Counted from the first letter of the stretch, positions 20,630 to 29,640 are shown. The stretch: DNA of 64,000 nucleotides from Burkholderia sp. NRF60-BP8 (GCF_001522585.2 NZ_CP013372.1:2356001-2420000), one strand, 5' to 3'. A program made the numbers and translations. The notes: a model not told the origin generated them from the sequence alone.

Positions 20630-21361
20630 TCAGTCGACAAAGTAATGAGGCGCGCGGCTGCGCACTTCGGGCAGATGCGAGCCGATCCGGTCGACGTGCG
20701 TCGCGACCGCCGCGCCGAGGAGCGCCATGTTGCGCGACGCGATGTGCGCGAGGAGTTGTTCGTGCTCCTGCAACGCGCGGCGCGCATGATCCTCGACGCG
20801 GTCGAGCAGCAGCCAGCGCACACGGTCGAACTGGCGCTTCATCGGCTGCAGCATTTCCCATACGTGCGGCCGGCCCGCGAACGCGAACATCCGGCCGTGC
20901 ATCGCCTCGTCGAGATCGAAGAACGCTTCGGCATCGTGCGCGGCCACGGCCGCGCGCTGCGCGTCGATGATTCGCGACAGCTCCGCGAGCTGCTCCGGCG
21001 TGATCTTCTGCGCAAGTTCGACGTGGTTCGCGCATTCGAGCGTGCTGCGCGCGAACCGCCCTTCCTCGAGGATCGACACCGGAATCGGCGCGACCAGCGT
21101 GCCGACCTTCCGGTAGATCTGCACGAGCCGCTCGTCGGCAAGCTGCGCGAACGCTTCGCGCACCGGCGTGCGACTGACCTTGATCGTCGTGGAGATCACG
21201 GCCTCCGACAGCGCGGTGCGTGGCGGCAGCGCGCCGCGCACGATCGCGTGGCGCAGCAGCGCGTGCACCTGCTCCGTATACGACCGGCTCTCGTCCAGCG
21301 AGAACCCTTGCAACGCCGTGACGACGACGTCCTCTTCTTCCCGTGCTGCCGTTTCGCTCAT
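20630..21361 (-). CDS. GntR family (FadR subfamily) regulator
   Basis: The 243-residue protein has a winged helix at about 25-85 (SYTEQVHALLRHAIVRGALPPRTALSEAVISTTIKVSRTPVREAFAQLADERLVQ) and an all-helical FCD ligand domain. The FCD metal-type residues are seen in DLDEAMHGRMF and LQEHEQLLAHI. It heads the manD-rspB unit and faces uxuB. Two identical 12-bp sites lie in the spacer, so it probably controls both directions in response to a sugar acid such as fructuronate, mannonate or gulonate. Start ATG 21361 is preferred; ATG 21400 lies inside the first palindrome. Confidence 0.9.
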   Translation of the reverse strand: MSETAAREEEDVVVTALQGFSLDESRSYTEQVHALLRHAIVRGALPPRTALSEAVISTTIKVSRTPVREAFAQLADERLVQIYRKVGTLVAPIPVSILEEGRFARSTLECANHVELAQKITPEQLAELSRIIDAQRAAVAAHDAEAFFDLDEAMHGRMFAFAGRPHVWEMLQPMKRQFDRVRWLLLDRVEDHARRALQEHEQLLAHIASRNMALLGAAVATHVDRIGSHLPEVRSRAPHYFVD

Positions 21362-21393
21362 GTTTGTCGATTGATCCGACTCGATATCGATAT

Positions 21394-21405
21394 CTACCAT
21401 GGTAC
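21394..21405. promoter_or_regulatory. Candidate GntR operator, copy 1
   Basis: CTACCATGGTAC contains the perfect 10-bp palindrome TACCATGGTA. It lies 34 bp upstream of the preferred gntR start and is repeated identically at 21490-21501. Confidence 0.75.
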
Positions 21406-21489
21406 AGAAGATGTAAAACCCGGGCGATCTGGCGTTTACACCAATAACTTTCGCGAAAGACTCGAAATAACCTGCACGCATCTCGCTTT

Positions 21490-21501
21490 CTACCATGGTA
21501 C
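21490..21501. promoter_or_regulatory. Candidate GntR operator, copy 2
   Basis: This is a second identical CTACCATGGTAC, 96 bp from the first and 19 bp before the uxuB start. It is well placed to block transcription or ribosome access for the divergent gene. Confidence 0.75.
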
Positions 21502-21519
21502 AAACAGTCGCCGACCGCC

Positions 21520-22983
21520 ATGCCTCCCGTTCCCGACTTCCTGCGCACCGCGCCGCCCGGCACGCGCCGCCCCCGTTATGACCGGCAGGCGGTCCGCACG
21601 GGGATCGTCCATCTCGGCCTCGGCGCGTTCCATCGCGCGCATCAGGCACTCCATACGGAAACGGTGCTCGAACAGGGCGATCTCCGCTGGGGCATCGTGG
21701 GCGTCGAACTGCGGCGGCGTCATACCGTCGACCTGCTCGCCGCGCAGGATCACCTGTACACCGTGTCCGAACGCGATGGCGGCGGCGTGCGCACGCGCAT
21801 CGTCGGCGCCGTGCACGGCGCGCTGTTCGCACCCGAATCGCTGCCTGCGCTGCTGGCGCTGATCGCCGATCCGGCCGTGTCGATCGTCAGCCTGACCGTG
21901 ACCGAGAAAGGCTATTGCCGCCGCCCCGGCGGCAGGCTCGACGCCGACGATCCGGCCATCCGGCAGGATCTCGCGACGCCCGACGCGCCGCGCACCGCGC
22001 TCGGCGTGATCGCGGCCGGCCTGCGCGTGCGGCCGGCGAACGCGCCGCTCACCATCGTTTGCTGCGACAACATGACGTCGAACGGCGACACGCTGCGCGC
22101 GCTGCTGATCGACTACGCGGAACGCATCGACGGCGCGCTCGCGCGGCGCATCCGCGACGACGTCGCGTTCCCGAACAGCATGGTCGACCGGATCGTGCCG
22201 GCCGCGACGCCCGAATCGCTCGACTGGGCGCACGCGCATCTCGGCGCGCGCGACGCGGCCGCGATCGTCTGCGAGCCGTTCTCGCAATGGGTGATCGAGG
22301 ATCGTTTCGCCGGCCCGCGCCCGCGCTGGGAAGACGCCGGCGCGCACCTGGTCGGCGACGTGCGGCCGTACGAAACGATGAAGCTGCGGCTGTTGAACGG
22401 CTCGCATTCGGCCATCGCGTATGCGGCGCAACTACGCGGGCGCGCGACCGTGTCCGATGCGATGGCCGATCCGGCGATCGCGGCGCTCGTCGACGGCGTG
22501 ATGACGCGCGACCTGCTCGCAACCGTCGACGTGCCGTCCGGTTATGACGCGCACGGCTATTGCGCGACGCTCGTGCAGCGCTTCCGGAATCCGACGCTCG
22601 CGCATCGCACCGAACAGATCGCGATGGACGGCACGCAGAAGGTGCCGCTGCGCTGGCTGCCGGCGCTCGGCGAAAGCGCGGCGGCCGGCATCGAACGGCC
22701 GTATCTGGAGCGTGCACTGGCGCTCTGGCTGCACTACCTCGCCACCGCGCACGACGAATCGGGCCGGCCGCTGACGATCATCGATCCGGGTGCGGCCGCG
22801 CTCGGCGCGACGCTGTCGGCGGCCGGCGATGCAACCGGCGCGGTTCGGGCCGCACTCGGCAGCCCCGCGCTCGCCGGTTCGGTCCCATGGCCGGACGCGT
22901 TGATCGCGCGCATCGGCACGCATCTGGCGACGCTGCGCACACACGGCACCGACGCTTTGCTCGCGCCGTTGCACGCGCACTGA
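21520..22983 (+). CDS. uxuB: Mannitol dehydrogenase family protein, probable D-fructuronate reductase
   Basis: The 487-residue protein belongs to the polyol-specific long-chain dehydrogenase family. The N-terminal NAD-binding segment IVHLGLGAFHRAHQA is typical, and the catalytic helix KLRLLNGSHSAIAYAAQLRG carries the conserved Lys, Asn and His. Family members act on mannitol, arabinitol, tagaturonate or fructuronate. The neighbouring mannonate dehydratase and sugar-acid carrier favour fructuronate to mannonate reduction (UxuB). It is divergent from gntR and 128 bp before the MFS carrier gene. Mannitol 2-dehydrogenase is the main alternative. Confidence 0.88.
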   Translation: MPPVPDFLRTAPPGTRRPRYDRQAVRTGIVHLGLGAFHRAHQALHTETVLEQGDLRWGIVGVELRRRHTVDLLAAQDHLYTVSERDGGGVRTRIVGAVHGALFAPESLPALLALIADPAVSIVSLTVTEKGYCRRPGGRLDADDPAIRQDLATPDAPRTALGVIAAGLRVRPANAPLTIVCCDNMTSNGDTLRALLIDYAERIDGALARRIRDDVAFPNSMVDRIVPAATPESLDWAHAHLGARDAAAIVCEPFSQWVIEDRFAGPRPRWEDAGAHLVGDVRPYETMKLRLLNGSHSAIAYAAQLRGRATVSDAMADPAIAALVDGVMTRDLLATVDVPSGYDAHGYCATLVQRFRNPTLAHRTEQIAMDGTQKVPLRWLPALGESAAAGIERPYLERALALWLHYLATAHDESGRPLTIIDPGAAALGATLSAAGDATGAVRAALGSPALAGSVPWPDALIARIGTHLATLRTHGTDALLAPLHAH

Positions 22984-23111
22984 ACGACCGCCCACCCGGT
23001 TCGCCGCAACCGGCGCGAACCGCGCAATACCCCTGCCCGCCGAGGTCCGTGCCGACGCGGCGATCGATGACAAAACATGACGGCCGGCCCACCGGCACGA
23101 AGGAGACGGAC

Positions 23112-24389
23112 ATGAAGCAGAAGTCGCAGGCGTGGTTCACGGTGTTCCTGCTGTTCCTGGTGTATGGAATCAACTACCTCGACCGCGTCGCGCTGTCGAT
23201 CGTCGCTCCGATCGTGCAGAGCGATCTCGGCATCGACGCCGCGCAGATGGGCCTCGTGTTCAGCACGTTCTTCATCGGCTACGCGCTGTTCAATTTCATC
23301 GGCGGGCTCGCGTCCGACCGGCTCGGGCCGAAGCTCGTGTACGTGCTGTCGGTGGGGCTATGGTCGGTGTTCTGCGGGATGACCGCGCTCACCGTCGGCT
23401 TCGTGAGTCTGCTGATCGTGCGGCTGCTGTTCGGCATGGCCGAAGGGCCGCTGTGCTCGGCCGCGAACAAGATGGTCAACAACTGGCTGCCGCGCGACGC
23501 CGCCGCAACCGCGATGGGTCTGCTGAGCGCCGGATCGCCGCTCGGCGGCGCGATCGCCGGGCCGATCGTCGGCCTGCTGGCCGCGCAGTTCGGCTGGCGG
23601 CCGGCATTCTGGATTGTCTGCGCGATCGGGCTCGCGTGGGTCGTCGTCTGGATGATGTCGACGTCCGACCGTCCGGCGACGCCGGTCAACGACGCACCGG
23701 GCGCGGGCGCGCCGACCCACGCACCCGCGGCCGCCGGCGCGGCGACGCCCGCGCATACGCTGTCGCACTACATGCGCCAGCCGCGCATCCTCGCGACCGC
23801 CGCCGCGTTCTTCAGTTACAACTACGTGCTGTTCTTCTTCCTGAGCTGGTTCCCGAGCTACCTCGTGCGCGCGCACCATTTGAACATCAAGGAAATGAGC
23901 GTCGCCACCGTCTTGCCCTGGCTCGTCGGCACGATCGGCCTCGCGTGCGGCGGCGCGATCTCGGATGCGCTCTACCGGCTCACCGGCAACCTGCTGCTGT
24001 CGCGCCGGATCGTGCTCGTGACCTGCCTGCTTGGCGCCGGCGCATGCGTGGCGGTAGCCGGCGCCGTGCAGTCAACGCAAGGTGCGGTCGCGCTGATGTC
24101 CGTGTCGCTGTTCTTCCTGTACGTGACGGGTGCGATCTACTGGGCGATCGTGCAGGACGTCGTGCATCCGGCCCGCGTCGGCGGCGTCAGCGGCTTTCTG
24201 CATTGCATGGGCAGCCTGTCGGGCGTGATCGGCCCGGCCGTCACCGGCCTCATCGTCGAACGCAGCGGCTCGTTCGCGTCCGCGTTCGTGCTGGCCGGTG
24301 CGATCGCACTCGCGGGCGCGGCATTGGCCGGCGTGTTCGTGCGCAACGCACGGCCGTCGGAAGTCCTGCGCGAACACACCGCGCACTGA
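23112..24389 (+). CDS. MFS transporter, hexuronate/aldonate carrier (ExuT-like)
   Basis: The 425-residue protein has 12 predicted membrane helices. Family features are NYLDRVALSIVAPIVQSDLGI after helix 1 and GGLASDRLGPK in the first cytoplasmic loop. This is the anion:cation symporter type that takes up hexuronates, glucarate or aldonates. The ATG at 23112 follows a clear AAGGAGACGG. It lies downstream of uxuB and probably imports the substrate of this module, such as L-gulonate or a hexuronate. A hairpin follows the stop. Confidence 0.9.
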   Translation: MKQKSQAWFTVFLLFLVYGINYLDRVALSIVAPIVQSDLGIDAAQMGLVFSTFFIGYALFNFIGGLASDRLGPKLVYVLSVGLWSVFCGMTALTVGFVSLLIVRLLFGMAEGPLCSAANKMVNNWLPRDAAATAMGLLSAGSPLGGAIAGPIVGLLAAQFGWRPAFWIVCAIGLAWVVVWMMSTSDRPATPVNDAPGAGAPTHAPAAAGAATPAHTLSHYMRQPRILATAAAFFSYNYVLFFFLSWFPSYLVRAHHLNIKEMSVATVLPWLVGTIGLACGGAISDALYRLTGNLLLSRRIVLVTCLLGAGACVAVAGAVQSTQGAVALMSVSLFFLYVTGAIYWAIVQDVVHPARVGGVSGFLHCMGSLSGVIGPAVTGLIVERSGSFASAFVLAGAIALAGAALAGVFVRNARPSEVLREHTAH

Positions 24390-24400
24390 CGTCGCGAAGC

Positions 24401-24424
24401 GGCGGCGTGCCGCGCGACGCCGCC
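24401..24424 (+). terminator. Hairpin after MFS transporter gene
   Basis: An 8-bp stem GGCGGCGT (24401-24408) with ACGCCGCC (24417-24424) sits 11 bases after the transporter stop. The remaining spacer to 24597 shows nothing else. Confidence 0.5.
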
Positions 24425-24597
24425 CTTGCCGGCGTCGCGGCCGGCATCATCATGAACGTCCGCAGGATCCGTGCTTCATGGGCGCCGTGCAGGATACGCG
24501 CGCGAAGTTCCATGAGTCGCCCGACTCGATGTACGGGCGCAGCACGAACGGCGCGTGCCCGGCGCGCCGTGACGCTCTGCCGGTGCGGCCGGCGCGC

Positions 24598-26523
24598 TCA
24601 CGGGCGCCAGCGATACACGACGATGCTCGAGCCGTTGTAGTTGTCCTTCGTGATCACGTATTCGCCGGTCGAGCGCAGATACGCGCGCACGCCGTACATC
24701 GAATCGACGTCGTTGCCGACGTCCATCGCCGCCGCGTTCGAGTTCGTCAGCGTCGTGACGAGCGCGCCGGTGTTCAGGTCGAATACGTCGATGTTCGGCA
24801 CCGTGTGCACATAGCCGACGAACAGGTAGTGGCCGGCCGCCGCGATCGATTTGGGGTTCGCGCTCGTCAGGTTGATCACCGGGTTCGGCGTGCTCGTGTT
24901 GCCGTTCTTCCAGCCGCGATAGACCTCGATGTGCCCGTTCATCGCGGTCCAGTCCCAGTTGCCCGCAAGGCCCTGCGCGAGGATCATCGTGTCGCTGTCG
25001 GCCTGGTAGATGATGCGCGTCACGGGCGCCACGCTGCTCGGCACGGCGGTCGTCACCGGCTTGCCCCATGACGGCTTGCCGGTCGCGTCGAAGCCGGTCA
25101 TCGGGTAGCGCGTGATCACGTTGGAGCCGTTCAGGCCGGCCCACACGTCGCCGTTGCCGTCGATGTCGAAACCGGCCGTCACCTGCAACGTCGTGTTGAA
25201 CGGCTTGCCGGGCAGCGAGCCGGCCGGAATCGCGATATAGCCGCTCGCGGGGTTGAAGTAGTAGAAGTTGAAGTTGCCCGGGTTCTGGCCCGACGCGATG
25301 AGGATCCGGTTGCCGCCGACCGTCACGAGCTGGCCGAAGTGCTGGCCGCGCTGATAGTCGTTCATGTCGAGGCGCGGGTCCTTCGGATAGGTGAACGGAT
25401 CGACCGTGTTCGCGACGAACGTGCCGCCCGCGGTGCCCGTATAGACGTTGTTGCCGCTGAAGAACAACGTGCCGTCGGTCGCGGGGTCGGGCGCGGCGAT
25501 GCCCTCGAAGTTCAGCGCCTGCAGTTTCCATTGCAGCGTGCCGACCGGGCTGTACGAGTGCAGATCGGTGCTGCCGTTGCGGCCGAGATCCCAGCCGCCG
25601 CCCCATGCATTGTTCAACACGTACAGGTTGCCGGCGGCATCCTTGCCGAGCGCCGCGACGCGCGTGAAGCGCTTGTCGCCGACCTGCCCCTTGATGCCCG
25701 TCGTCGTGTCGAGATAGCCGCCCTGCACGCCGAACGTGCCGATCTGCACGGGCATCCCGGGCAGCCCGCCGTATACCTTGATGTTCATGTCGGGCCCTTC
25801 GTCGCCCACCATCAAACGGCCCATCGAAGCATCGAAGTACAGCGACGCCGGCCGCGCGCCGGCCGCCATCTGCAGCGTGTTCATCGCCGCGCCGGTCGCG
25901 CTGAATTGCGCGACGACGCCCGCGCTCTTGCGCGCGACCCACAGGTTGCCGGCCGCATCGAGCGCCAGCGCGCCGGGGCCCGTGACGCCGATGTCGCGCT
26001 GCCACACGCCGTCGGTCGTATAGACGCGCACGCGGTTGCCGTAGAAGTCGCTCACGTACAGCAGGTTGCCGCCCGTCGCGAGGCCCGTGATCACGTCCGC
26101 GTACTGGATGCCCGTCCACGTGCTGACCGGAATGCGCAGGTCGCGCTGGTTCGTGCTCCGGTTGTAGCGGCCCACCGAGCCGCTGCCGAACGTGCGGTTG
26201 TAGCCGAGCGCGACGAACAGCGACGTCGAGTTGCCGGTGATCGCGCCGCCCTGGAATTCGTCGTGGATGCCGATCGTGCCGAGCGGCTGGCCGTTCTGGT
26301 AGATCGCGACGCCGCCCGCGTTCTCGTCCCAGCGCGACGCCGTGTAGATCACGCCTTCGGGCGCGACCCACATCGAGCGCGCGCCGTTGCCGACGTGCGA
26401 CGCCAGCGTGCCGTACGTGTTCGCGAGCCAGTCGGTCGTGTATTGCGCCTGCGCATGGCTTGCCGGCGCCAGCATCGCCATGCACATTCCCAGCAATACC
26501 GCGCGGATTCGTTTCATTGACAT
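24598..26523 (-). CDS. Secreted beta-propeller-like (NHL-type) protein of unknown function
   Basis: The 641-residue protein has a clear signal peptide (MKRIRAVLLGMCMAMLAPASHAQA). The body consists of repeated blade-like segments, each with a small-residue turn and an aromatic strand. Examples are GALALDAAGNLWVARKSAGVVAQF, VAALGKDAAGNLYVLNN, GFDIDGNGDVWAGLNGSNVITRY and YLFVGYVHTVPNIDVFDLNTG. This is the pattern of NHL or quinoprotein-type propellers, but no PQQ or catalytic signature is seen. The MSMKRIRA start at 26523 follows GGGAG. It stands alone between convergent MFS and an AT-rich spacer. A periplasmic or surface binding role is inference only. Confidence 0.65.
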   Translation of the reverse strand: MSMKRIRAVLLGMCMAMLAPASHAQAQYTTDWLANTYGTLASHVGNGARSMWVAPEGVIYTASRWDENAGGVAIYQNGQPLGTIGIHDEFQGGAITGNSTSLFVALGYNRTFGSGSVGRYNRSTNQRDLRIPVSTWTGIQYADVITGLATGGNLLYVSDFYGNRVRVYTTDGVWQRDIGVTGPGALALDAAGNLWVARKSAGVVAQFSATGAAMNTLQMAAGARPASLYFDASMGRLMVGDEGPDMNIKVYGGLPGMPVQIGTFGVQGGYLDTTTGIKGQVGDKRFTRVAALGKDAAGNLYVLNNAWGGGWDLGRNGSTDLHSYSPVGTLQWKLQALNFEGIAAPDPATDGTLFFSGNNVYTGTAGGTFVANTVDPFTYPKDPRLDMNDYQRGQHFGQLVTVGGNRILIASGQNPGNFNFYYFNPASGYIAIPAGSLPGKPFNTTLQVTAGFDIDGNGDVWAGLNGSNVITRYPMTGFDATGKPSWGKPVTTAVPSSVAPVTRIIYQADSDTMILAQGLAGNWDWTAMNGHIEVYRGWKNGNTSTPNPVINLTSANPKSIAAAGHYLFVGYVHTVPNIDVFDLNTGALVTTLTNSNAAAMDVGNDVDSMYGVRAYLRSTGEYVITKDNYNGSSIVVYRWRP

Positions 26524-26967
26524 GAATAATGCTCCCAGACGAACAATGGTCGACACTGTAAATCGCGGCGCATGAAATATTAGTGATTCCGGCAATGCGC
26601 ATTCGCCGTTACCCCGAATTATTCACTCCGCGCCTTTTGCCGTCCGGCGCTTTTTCGTCAACGATCGCAAAATCTGCGAACCCTCGCCGCGACGGCCTGC
26701 CAGCCGCGCGGTTTCGGCGCATTCCCCGGCATTTTCTTCCGGGTCTCCGAATGCAGGCACGTCATTTTTTCTGACATGACCGCATTCCTTTTCATTCGCC
26801 GGAAGTCGTTCCGATTATTACAAATCGAAATTTAAATGAAAGAGAAAAAATATTGATCCGGCGCGATCCGCTTTTTGCGAGTTCGCGCACGGCAGGGAAA
26901 GCGGATGGGAAAGGAAAATGCGGCGGAAAAACGCGCGCCGGCCGTACCGGCACGCGGCGCCGATCGT
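26524..26967. other. AT-rich spacer upstream of the propeller gene
   Basis: About 440 bases without a convincing gene. The part at 26760-26870 is strikingly AT-rich for this replicon (AAATTTAAAT and AGAGAAAAAATATTGAT). AATGCGCATT at 26594-26603 is a perfect 10-bp palindrome 71 bp upstream of the propeller gene start. The promoter and perhaps a nucleoid-protein target lie here. Confidence 0.5.
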
Positions 26968-27399
26968 TCAGTTCGTCGGGTCGAACGTCGGGCCGTCCCA
27001 GCCGTCGACGTATTTCGGCAGGGCATCGACGACGTCGATCACGCGTTGCCGGTAGAACAGGTGCATCGTCGGCTGCAGGTCGCCGGGCAATTGCCCGCCA
27101 TGCGCACGCGCACTCAGGCTGTTCGGCACGACGCGCATGCCGAGCCGGTTCGTCCCGAACACGATCTCGCCGCACGACGCGCACCACGCGCGCGACATCG
27201 ACTTCGACGGATGCGGGAACGTCGCGTGGCCGCCGTCGATCGTCACCTGCTCCGGCGGCCATGCGGTTGCGGACAGCATCGGCGTGCCATAGAAATCGCG
27301 GCAGGTCGCGCAATGGCAATTCGCACGCGCCGCCGGCTCGCCGCACAGCGTGACGGTCACGGCGCCGCACAGGCAGCGCGCGGAAAACGTTCGGGTCAT
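26968..27399 (-). CDS. GFA (CENP-V/GFA-type zinc) family protein
   Basis: The 143-residue protein has the zinc-binding cysteine pattern of the glutathione-dependent formaldehyde-activating family: C9 and C11 in ARCLCGAV, then NCHCATC, then WCASCGE. FHGTN-like and YFxxxxDxxDALP features also fit (VVDALPKYVDGW). Most members have no proven reaction; some relatives bind glutathione-formaldehyde adducts. The start at 27399 has GAGGAGAC before it. It sits alone, downstream of the porin on the same strand but beyond a hairpin, so it is probably a separate transcript. Confidence 0.88.
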   Translation of the reverse strand: MTRTFSARCLCGAVTVTLCGEPAARANCHCATCRDFYGTPMLSATAWPPEQVTIDGGHATFPHPSKSMSRAWCASCGEIVFGTNRLGMRVVPNSLSARAHGGQLPGDLQPTMHLFYRQRVIDVVDALPKYVDGWDGPTFDPTN

Positions 27400-27445
27400 G
27401 TCGTCTCCTCGAAAACGGAGGCGACAGTATAGGCGCCTGCACACG

Positions 27446-27479
27446 ACGGGGCCCGCCGCGTAGCGGCAGCGGGCCCCGT
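27446..27479 (-). terminator. Hairpin terminator downstream of the porin gene
   Basis: A perfect 11-bp stem ACGGGGCCCGC (27446-27456) with GCGGGCCCCGT (27469-27479) encloses a loop that can pair further. It begins 22 bases after the porin stop on the minus strand. Confidence 0.65.
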
Positions 27480-27501
27480 TGCATGCGCAACGATCGCTGC
27501 G

Positions 27502-28704
27502 TCAGAACTTCTGGCGCAGCCCCAGGCTCACGATTGCCTGCGACCGCGAATCGGACGAATGGCCGTTCGCCTTGTCCGACACCGACGCGGTCGCGGCCAC
27601 CGGCCGGCCGAGCGCGTCGAGCGTCGTACCGGACGCATGCTGATACGCGCCGAGCAGGTACACGCTGGTGCGCTTCGACAGGTCGTAGACGGCGCCGAGC
27701 GTGACGTTGTGATACTGCGCGCGGTTGTCGATGCCGTCGACGTCGCTGCCGCGCGTGTAGCTGTAGCCGGCGAACAGCTGCGTCTGCGGCTGCACGTTCC
27801 AGCGCGTGAACACGCCCGCGACGTTGAAGGTCGCGTGGCCGCTGAACAGCGACTGCGCGCCGCCGCGGTACTGCACGTTGCTGTAGTTCACGCCGACGAC
27901 GGCCGGGCCGAAGTCGTACGTCGCCCCCGTCGCGATCACCTGCTGCGACTGCGCGCTCGCGTAGCCTTCGTTGATCGACGAATTGAACAGGCCGTCGTCG
28001 GTGCTCTGCCACTTGCCCGCCGTCGGATCGGTCGCGCCCGTCTTGCTGTTGTCCGAGCGCTCGTAGCCGACGCCCACGCGCAGCGGGCCGGCCGCGTACG
28101 CGGCGCCGACGCTCCACGTGTTGCGCTGCTTCATGCTGCCCGGCTGGCCGCCGAAGCCGTACAGCGCGCCGAACGTGAAGCCCGAGTAGTTCGCGCTCGT
28201 GTACTTGATCGCGCTGTCGACGCGCGCGGTCTGGTCGAGATCGTCGATGTCGCCCGGGTGCGCGCCGAAGCCGCCGATGAACGACGACGGGCCGACCGGG
28301 CTCACGAAATCGTCGAGCGACGTGTACTGGCGGCCGAGCGTGATCGTGCCGTAGCGGTCGCTGCCGACGCCGACGAACGCCTGCCGGCCGAACTGGCGGC
28401 CGCCCTGGCCCGACGTGCCGTTGGTGATGTCGAAGCCGTTCTCGAGGACGAACAGCGCGCGCATCCCGCCGCCGAGATCCTCCGAACCCTTGATGCCCCA
28501 GCGGCTGCCGGACAGGTTGCCGGTCGTGAGCCCGACGCTCGAATGCCCGGCGTACGCGCCCGCGGAGCCGACGCGTTCGTTGCTGCGATAGGTCACGCCC
28601 GCGTCGACGATGCCGTACAGCGTGACGGAGCTTTGCGCGGCGGCGATACCCGCGAGCGAGAGCAGCAGCGGGGCTGCGATCAGTTGCTTGTTCATGGTTT
28701 TCAT
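27502..28704 (-). CDS. Gram-negative porin (trimeric, OpcP/OmpC-like)
   Basis: The 400-residue protein has a signal peptide cut after AGIAAA. It is followed by QSSVTLYGIVDAGVTYRSNE, the standard Burkholderia porin N-terminus. The segment GSRWGIKGSEDLGGGMRALFVLENGFD is the conserved second strand region, and FGRQAFVGVGSDRYGTITLGRQY is the next. The C-terminus ends in IVSLGLRQKF with the final phenylalanine. It forms a passive outer-membrane channel. Start ATG 28704 follows CCCGGAG; ATG 28695 is the alternative. The promoter region carries the palindrome at 28841-28852, suggesting specific control. Confidence 0.94.
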   Translation of the reverse strand: MKTMNKQLIAAPLLLSLAGIAAAQSSVTLYGIVDAGVTYRSNERVGSAGAYAGHSSVGLTTGNLSGSRWGIKGSEDLGGGMRALFVLENGFDITNGTSGQGGRQFGRQAFVGVGSDRYGTITLGRQYTSLDDFVSPVGPSSFIGGFGAHPGDIDDLDQTARVDSAIKYTSANYSGFTFGALYGFGGQPGSMKQRNTWSVGAAYAAGPLRVGVGYERSDNSKTGATDPTAGKWQSTDDGLFNSSINEGYASAQSQQVIATGATYDFGPAVVGVNYSNVQYRGGAQSLFSGHATFNVAGVFTRWNVQPQTQLFAGYSYTRGSDVDGIDNRAQYHNVTLGAVYDLSKRTSVYLLGAYQHASGTTLDALGRPVAATASVSDKANGHSSDSRSQAIVSLGLRQKF

Positions 28705-28840
28705 GTCTCCGGGCGGTGAACCCGTTGTTCTGGCTGTGGCGAGTGGCGCGCGGGCGCCGACATCCGCCGGCGGTGCGAGGCCGGCGACGTTCGCGCGCGA
28801 CGAAGCGGCGGGCATGCCCGCTGCGGCCGGTATGGTAGTT

Positions 28841-28852
28841 GGAACCGGTTCC
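28841..28852. promoter_or_regulatory. Palindrome GGAACCGGTTCC upstream of the porin
   Basis: This perfect 12-bp palindrome with central CG lies 137 bp upstream of the porin start. Its form is that of LacI/GalR-family operators. No LacI gene is in the window, so the regulator is unknown. Confidence 0.5.
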
Positions 28853-28995
28853 GTTCCACAGCGGAATAATGACAACAGTTTCTTGCCAAAATTGAGATAG
28901 TCGAATGCACGGCCGGATGCGCGGTCGTCGCGCCTGTACAGCACGGGGCGACGCGGACGATAATCGGCTGCGCGCCTTCCATCGGGAGCTTCTTC

Positions 28996-29628
28996 ATGCA
29001 TGAAACGACCCTGCTGATCTTCGCCGCCGTCGCGTTCGTCGGCATCGCGACACCCGGCCCGACCGTGCTGCTCGCGCTGACCAACGGCTCGCGCTACGGC
29101 GTGCGCCGCGCGGCCTACGGTTTCGCGGGCGCGATGCTGTCGGACTGCGTGCTGATCGTCGCGGTCGCGCTCGGCCTCGGCGCGCTGCTGATGGCGTCGG
29201 CGTTCTGGTTCTCGGTCGTGAAATGGCTCGGCGCCGCCTACCTCGCCTATGTCGGCGTCCGGCTGCTGATGTCGAAGGGATCGCTCGACGTGGCGGCCGC
29301 GCAAGGCGGCACGGCCACCGGGCACCACGCGTCGATCTTCGCGAAAAGCTTCCTGACCGCGGTGACGAATCCGAAGGGCTATCTGTTCTTCTCCGCGTTC
29401 CTGCCGCAGTTCCTCGATCCGCAGGCGCCGCTCGCGCCGCAATACGTCGCGCTCGCAGTCACGTTCGCGCTGCTCGACGGCGTCGTGATGTTCGGCTACG
29501 CGCTGCTCGGCGCACGCGCGGTGCGACTGCTGAAGCGCTCGGGCGCGCTGTGGCTCGAACGCACGTGCGGCGCGATGCTGCTCGCGCTCGCCGGGTCGCT
29601 GGCGCTGTACCGACGCCATGCCGCGTAG
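28996..29628 (+). CDS. LysE/RhtB family amino-acid exporter
   Basis: The 210-residue inner-membrane protein has about six hydrophobic segments. The family's early motif is clear: FVGIATPGPTVLLALTNGSRYGVRRAAYGFAGA (conserved PGP and the glycine-rich stretch), and FLTAVTNPKGYLFFSAFLPQF carries the NPK motif. It probably exports an amino acid or related small molecule. It lies 12 bp before an acetyltransferase gene, and the two likely form an operon. The substrate cannot be told. Confidence 0.92.
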   Translation: MHETTLLIFAAVAFVGIATPGPTVLLALTNGSRYGVRRAAYGFAGAMLSDCVLIVAVALGLGALLMASAFWFSVVKWLGAAYLAYVGVRLLMSKGSLDVAAAQGGTATGHHASIFAKSFLTAVTNPKGYLFFSAFLPQFLDPQAPLAPQYVALAVTFALLDGVVMFGYALLGARAVRLLKRSGALWLERTCGAMLLALAGSLALYRRHAA

Positions 29629-29640
29629 GCGCCCGGTTCG

